9,630 nucleotides of DNA, taken from the NCBI GenBank assembly GCA_025449725.1, contig JANWIU010000060.1:1-9630 (forward strand), read 5' to 3'. The first letter of the stretch is position 1, and each line of letters opens with the position of its first letter. The translations under genes were made by a program, and so were the position numbers. Source of the stretch: Pseudobdellovibrio sp. (lineage in GTDB: Bacteria; Bdellovibrionota; Bdellovibrionia; Bdellovibrionales; Bdellovibrionaceae). The notes beneath the pieces are model-generated. The model saw only the letters and a list, made by a program, of their open reading frames with translations. It was not told where the DNA came from and searched no databases. This document shows positions 6,090-9,630 of this stretch, in pieces.

Positions 6090-6854
6090 ATGAACATAGA
6101 GCAACGACAAAACTATTACGAAATTCTGGATATCGGCGAAAACGCTACCGCTCAAGAAATCTACAATGCTTATATGAAGGCAAAACTGACTTATGCTCAC
6201 GATAGCAAAGCAGTGCTGGCTGCGTTTTCTCCTGAAGAAGCCGCAGAGTTACGTCAATTAATTGAAGAAGCTTATCAAGTATTAAGTAACACCGATTACC
6301 GTAATGTTTATGAACGCCGTATGATGGCAAACTTTGCTTCGACTGAATTAACAGCCGAAGCCATTAAAACTGCCACCGAAGATTTATTTTTAAAAGCGCA
6401 ACCACCTATTATTGAAAATGAAATTGAAGAGTCTGCAACTGTTATCCCGCCGATCGAAGTAGCTCAACCAGTAACTGGAACGACTGTCGAAGTGACCGTT
6501 GAAACTGTTGTTGAAACTCCGATAATGACGGCACCTGCTGCAACTCCGATCGAAGAGAGCGCACCCGTAAAAGATTATGAATTTGAAAACTTAATTTCGT
6601 CAAAAAAAGAATGGAACGGCGAAGATCTGAAACAAGTTCGTGAATACCGCCGCCTTTCTTACGACGAATTAACAGATATAACAAAAATTAATCCTTGGTA
6701 TATTGCCGCTCTTGAACAAATGGATCCGGCTAATTTACCGGTAGAAGTGTTTGTACGCGGTTATGTTCTGCAAGTTGCAAAAGCGCTCGGGTTGAAAGAA
6801 AAACCTGTTGCAGATTCGTACATGCGCCTGTTCCGTAAAAAAATTGAAAACTAA
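6090..6854 (+). CDS. J-domain-like protein fused to a RodZ-type HTH_25 domain
   Basis: The 254-residue product has two recognisable ends. Residues 8-79 look like a DnaJ J-domain: NYYEILDIGENATAQEIYNAY, then a long helix, then EEAYQVLSNTDYRNVYERR. The essential His-Pro-Asp loop is replaced by Ala36-His37-Asp38 and followed by a longer insert, so Hsp70 stimulation is probably lost. Residues 80-165 form a low-complexity Thr/Val/Glu/Pro linker (VEVTVETVVETP). Residues 174-250 match the HTH_25 domain of RodZ: EDLKQVREYRRLSYDELTDITKI, then YIAALE, then VFVRGYVLQVAKALGL. RodZ normally has this at its N-terminus followed by a membrane segment; here it is C-terminal and no membrane segment exists, so the protein should be cytoplasmic. 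It may bind MreB-type partners or DNA; the sequence does not decide. The ATG lacks a strong ribosome binding site. The end overlaps rluD. Confidence 0.85.
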   Translation: MNIEQRQNYYEILDIGENATAQEIYNAYMKAKLTYAHDSKAVLAAFSPEEAAELRQLIEEAYQVLSNTDYRNVYERRMMANFASTELTAEAIKTATEDLFLKAQPPIIENEIEESATVIPPIEVAQPVTGTTVEVTVETVVETPIMTAPAATPIEESAPVKDYEFENLISSKKEWNGEDLKQVREYRRLSYDELTDITKINPWYIAALEQMDPANLPVEVFVRGYVLQVAKALGLKEKPVADSYMRLFRKKIEN

Positions 6855-7830
6855 AAGTTCCCATACCGTTACTGTTACTGAAGTCAGCGAAGGAATCCGT
6901 TTGGATAAATTTCTTTCATCGCTGGCAGAAATCAATTCACGCAGCATGGCTCAGGATCTCATTGAAAAAGGTTATATATCCGTAAACGGTAAGCCGGCTA
7001 AAGCTTCAATGACAGTTACAGCAGGCCAACAAATCAACATTACATTGCCGGAACCGCAACCCACCGAACTTGTTCCATACGATTTTAAGTTAGACATTTT
7101 ATTTGAAGACGAAGATCTCCTTATTGTGAATAAACCTGCAGGCCTTGTTGTTCACCCGTCTGCCGGCCACCAACAAGACACATTGGTAAATGCACTCTTG
7201 GCTCATACAAAAGACTTATCGATGAAGTATGAAGAGAGACCCGGAATCGTTCACCGTATCGATAAAGAAACCAGCGGTCTGCTTGTAGTCGCAAAGAATG
7301 ACTTCGCACATGAATTTTTATCTGCGCAATTTAAAAATAAAACTGCCCATCGTGTTTATTATGCTGTAATCGATAAAAATATTCTGCGGCCTTCAGGTAC
7401 TTGCAAGTCTTACTTGGCCCGGCATCCGGTTGACCGCAAACGCTATGCTTCCGTTCGTGTTAACAATAAAATTGTTTCCGAACCTATTGAGGGTTTTGAA
7501 AACGGAAAATGGGCTGTCACTCATTTCACGCGCCTGGCACATGACTCCAACATGAGTTATTTGAAAATTAAACTGGAGACCGGACGCACCCACCAGATCC
7601 GCGTTCATATGAGTGAACTCGGCCATGTTTTAGTCGGCGATATTCTTTATGGTTATTCTATAAAGAAAGCAAAAGAGCTTGGATTGAAAAGATTTTACCT
7701 GCATGCTGCAGAACTGGGAATTCAGCACCCCCGCACAAATGAGTACCTGGAGTTTAAAGCTCCTTGGCCTGAAGCTGATGAAGTTAAATTAGTAGAACTC
7801 GGATTTAATCGTGAAGTACTTTCAAAATGA
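6844..7830 (+). CDS. rluD: 23S rRNA pseudouridine synthase, RluD/RluC family
   Basis: RluD-type enzymes isomerise uridines in 23S rRNA; E. coli RluD modifies 1911, 1915 and 1917 in helix 69. An N-terminal S4 RNA-binding domain is seen (IRLDKFLSS, then YISVNGKPAKASMTVTAGQ), followed by the synthase fold: DEDLLIVNKPAGLVVHPSAGH, the catalytic motif GIVHRIDKETSGLLVVAK with Asp at about residue 140, and LETGRTHQIRVHMSELGHVLVGD. I place the start at TTG 6844, giving 328 residues, close to E. coli RluD. No in-frame ATG or GTG precedes the S4 domain, and an earlier TTG (6808) would lie deeper inside the upstream gene and add a cysteine-rich run unlike the family. The start is therefore uncertain by about 12 residues. 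It overlaps the upstream gene by 11 bases and pgeF by 20. Substrate choice between RluD and RluC sites is inferred from the overall match and the pgeF neighbour. Confidence 0.9.
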   Translation: MKTKSSHTVTVTEVSEGIRLDKFLSSLAEINSRSMAQDLIEKGYISVNGKPAKASMTVTAGQQINITLPEPQPTELVPYDFKLDILFEDEDLLIVNKPAGLVVHPSAGHQQDTLVNALLAHTKDLSMKYEERPGIVHRIDKETSGLLVVAKNDFAHEFLSAQFKNKTAHRVYYAVIDKNILRPSGTCKSYLARHPVDRKRYASVRVNNKIVSEPIEGFENGKWAVTHFTRLAHDSNMSYLKIKLETGRTHQIRVHMSELGHVLVGDILYGYSIKKAKELGLKRFYLHAAELGIQHPRTNEYLEFKAPWPEADEVKLVELGFNREVLSK

Positions 7831-8482
7831 TATCGGTTTTGGTTACAGAGACGAAAAAGTATTAATCTTTTTCGGAAATAAAGCCGGAGAACTTGAAAAT
7901 CTCAAAAAGGAATTTCCTTCATTTGATTTTTTGCGCGTAAAACAAACCCATTCTGACATTTTTTTACCTGCCTCTACCGAGCTTCGCGAAGCCGACGCCC
8001 ACTGGACAGCAGAAAAGAACAAAGCTCTTTTAATTGCAACAGCAGACTGTATGCCGCTTATGATTTTTTGCGAGCAATCCAACAGGATTGCTGCCGTTCA
8101 TGCCGGCTGGAGAGGCGTCGCAAACGGAATTATTGAAAACACTTTGAAGCAGCTGATACATACCGGAAGCGGCGAAAAGAAGTTCCGAATTTTTTGCGGT
8201 CCTTCAATTCAGCAAAACAGTTTTGAAGTTGACCGTGATGTATTTGATCAATTGGTCGCAAAAAGCCGCAGCCCTCACGTTTCTTCTTACAGTTTTTTTC
8301 AAAACAATAAGTACTACGTTAATTTAAATAAGATCGCTCAAAATCAGATTTTAACTACGACAGGAGTCATGAACAGCGTGTTCAGTGCGATCGACACAAA
8401 AACCAATGAAGATTATTATTCTTACCGCCGAGGCAAACTCAAATCTGAAAGAAATCTCAGCTTCATATGCTTATTAACCTAA
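7811..8482 (+). CDS. pgeF: YfiH/PgeF family laccase-domain protein
   Basis: Members of this family (PF02578) are zinc-containing proteins. The E. coli member removes wrongly made UDP-MurNAc-L-Ser during peptidoglycan synthesis, and others are reported to act on purine nucleosides or phenols. The 223 residues carry the conserved zinc ligands: His47 in KQTHSD, Cys80 in TADCMPL and His97 in AAVHAGWRG. They are followed by CGPSIQQNSFEVD and a C-terminal YYSYRRGKLKSERNLSFI. The family's usual GPCIG-type segment is altered to GPSIQQ, lacking that cysteine. The start is GTG 7811, with GGA at 7801-7803; no in-frame ATG precedes the domain. It overlaps rluD by 20 bases, and the rluD-yfiH neighbourhood is also found in E. 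coli, which supports both calls. The exact substrate here is not determined. Confidence 0.9.
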   Translation: MKYFQNDIGFGYRDEKVLIFFGNKAGELENLKKEFPSFDFLRVKQTHSDIFLPASTELREADAHWTAEKNKALLIATADCMPLMIFCEQSNRIAAVHAGWRGVANGIIENTLKQLIHTGSGEKKFRIFCGPSIQQNSFEVDRDVFDQLVAKSRSPHVSSYSFFQNNKYYVNLNKIAQNQILTTTGVMNSVFSAIDTKTNEDYYSYRRGKLKSERNLSFICLLT

Positions 8483-9630
8483 ACTTACTAAAAACCAACG
8501 GCAATTACCGGAAGCTTTATCTAGCGCAGTTTATTTCTTACATGGGAAGCATGATGACCTACGTGGCCATTCCCTACCAAATTTATGTGCTGACGAAGTC
8601 TTCTTTTTGGGTGGGAATTCTTGGCTCTATTCAACTGGTGCCACTGTTGATTTTCGGGCTCATGGGTGGAGTTGTCGCCGATTCGATGAACCGCAAAAAA
8701 ATAATTATTCGTGCTGAGATTTTTTTGGCGATGGCCTCTGGGCTGTTGTGCCTGAATGCCTTCATACCGACACCCCAAGTTTGGCTGATCTTCGTCATTG
8801 CAGCGACGATGAGCGCGCTTAACGGATTTCACAGGCCCGCGATGGAAGCACTGACTCCGCAAATTGTAGAGCCTGAACATTTAACCCAAATCGCTGCACT
8901 TAATTCTTTTAAATTCAGTTTCTGTGCGATCTCTGGCCCGGCACTCAGCGGATTTATCATTGCTCATTACGGCTTGAAGACAATTTACTTTTTAGATTTT
9001 CTTTCTTTCGTCGGATCCATTTACTTTTTGTATCAGGTAAAAGTCCCTGACTTCAAAGCCCTGGCAGAAATTGAAAACACCTGGAATTCCATCAAAGACG
9101 GTCTTCGTTATGCGGTTTCAAGAGCAGAACTGGTAGGAACTTACTTAGTCGATATTCTTGCAATGATATTTGCAATGCCTATGGCCCTGTATCCTGCAAT
9201 GGCTGCTGAATGGGGCGGAGCCAAAGCTGCAGGCTGGCTTTATGCCGCTATCCCGGCAGGTAGCTTGGTGGTTTCGCTCTTCAGCGGTTGGACACAAAAA
9301 GTTCATCGCAGAGGCGCCGCCGTTATTCTGGCCGCAACAGCTTGGGGTGTGGCGATCGTTGCACTCGCTTTCGCCGGCAACTTAGAACTGGCCTTTATTT
9401 GTTTAGCATTCGCAGGCGCATTTGACATGATCAGTGCTGTCTTCAGAAGCGCCATCTGGAACGAAACTATCTCGGCTTCAAGAAGAGGCCGCTTAGCTTC
9501 AATTGAAATGCTCAGTTATATGAGCGGACCGATGCTTGGAAACGCACGTGCAGGTTACGTTGCTTCTTTAAGTTCAAATTTTATTTCGATTTTATCGGGT
9601 GGAATTATTTGTATCATCGCAACTCTTTCA
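8467..9630 (+). CDS. MFS exporter resembling the enterobactin exporter EntS (3' end outside window)
   Basis: An open frame from ATG 8467 runs to the right edge with no stop, giving 388 residues of a polytopic major facilitator protein. Repeated hydrophobic segments are visible (about 15-42, 50-71, 82-99, 105-120, 150-166, 173-190, 225-243, 254-273, 284-303, 307-325). The motif-A loop GGVVADSMNRKK is at 67-78. The N-terminus (LLINLNLLKTNGNYRKLYLAQFI) and a central stretch (ALYPAMAAEW, then GWLYAAIP, then GSLVVSLFSG) resemble what I recall of E. coli EntS and the MFS_3 group. From the EntS length, about 30 residues should remain beyond the window. The first 16 bases overlap pgeF, and no strong ribosome binding site is seen, suggesting coupled translation. 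The substrate is unknown: no siderophore genes are visible, so a siderophore, drug or metabolite are all possible. Confidence 0.88.
   Translation, partial: MLINLNLLKTNGNYRKLYLAQFISYMGSMMTYVAIPYQIYVLTKSSFWVGILGSIQLVPLLIFGLMGGVVADSMNRKKIIIRAEIFLAMASGLLCLNAFIPTPQVWLIFVIAATMSALNGFHRPAMEALTPQIVEPEHLTQIAALNSFKFSFCAISGPALSGFIIAHYGLKTIYFLDFLSFVGSIYFLYQVKVPDFKALAEIENTWNSIKDGLRYAVSRAELVGTYLVDILAMIFAMPMALYPAMAAEWGGAKAAGWLYAAIPAGSLVVSLFSGWTQKVHRRGAAVILAATAWGVAIVALAFAGNLELAFICLAFAGAFDMISAVFRSAIWNETISASRRGRLASIEMLSYMSGPMLGNARAGYVASLSSNFISILSGGIICIIATLS

Noticed and set aside
6480..6530. Repetitive GTCGAAGTGACCGTTGAAAC-like stretch in the J-like gene as a DNA repeat element.
   Set aside because: The similarity follows from the Val-Glu-Thr-rich linker it encodes, and the units have no fixed length.
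8521..8880. A minus-strand open frame of 119 codons.
   Set aside because: It lies entirely within the MFS gene, and its His/Arg/Gln-rich translation is typical of an antisense shadow of a membrane-protein gene.

Overview
The window is a stretch of bacterial chromosome carrying mostly core housekeeping genes, and all but one gene read on the + strand. The order pyrH-frr-uppS-cdsA followed by rseP is the classic proteobacterial core cluster. Moderate GC, lysine- and phenylalanine-rich proteins, and a J-like/RodZ-HTH fusion next to tsaB and rluD fit a predatory-type deltaproteobacterial relative (Bdellovibrionota). That assignment is an inference from gene content and style, not something the sequence proves. 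No rRNA, tRNA, CRISPR array, insertion sequence or phage gene is visible.

Region 1 (1-2768) is a tight operon. It holds the 3' part of pyrH (UMP kinase), frr (ribosome recycling factor), uppS (undecaprenyl diphosphate synthase) and cdsA (CDP-diglyceride synthase), whose start overlaps uppS. A hairpin with T-runs on both sides (2784-2813) closes this operon and can also serve the convergent gene beyond it.

Region 2 (2871-3630) is the accessory-looking part. A single minus-strand gene encodes a small exported four-cysteine protein of unknown function. Upstream of it lies a 337-base divergent intergenic region with a perfect TTGACA box facing that gene and a 66-base array of three imperfect 22-bp repeats (3485-3550) facing rseP. 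This block sits where dxr is found in the enterobacterial version of the cluster; no dxr is present here.

Region 3 (3631-6032) holds rseP, an intramembrane site-2 protease with three PDZ-like domains instead of the usual two, and tsaB (t6A tRNA modification), joined by a 4-base ATGA overlap.

Region 4 (6090-9630) is a chain of four overlapping genes: a J-domain-like/HTH_25 (RodZ-type) fusion without a membrane segment, rluD (23S rRNA pseudouridine synthase), pgeF/yfiH (laccase-domain protein), and an EntS-like MFS exporter that runs off the right edge. The overlaps (about 11, 20 and 16 bases) and non-ATG starts suggest translational coupling.

The genes serve translation (frr, tsaB, rluD), nucleotide supply (pyrH) and envelope building and surveillance (uppS, cdsA, rseP, pgeF). 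I see no clear new defence or mobile system. The items most worth following up are the 22-bp repeat array, the J-like/HTH_25 fusion and the three-PDZ RseP.
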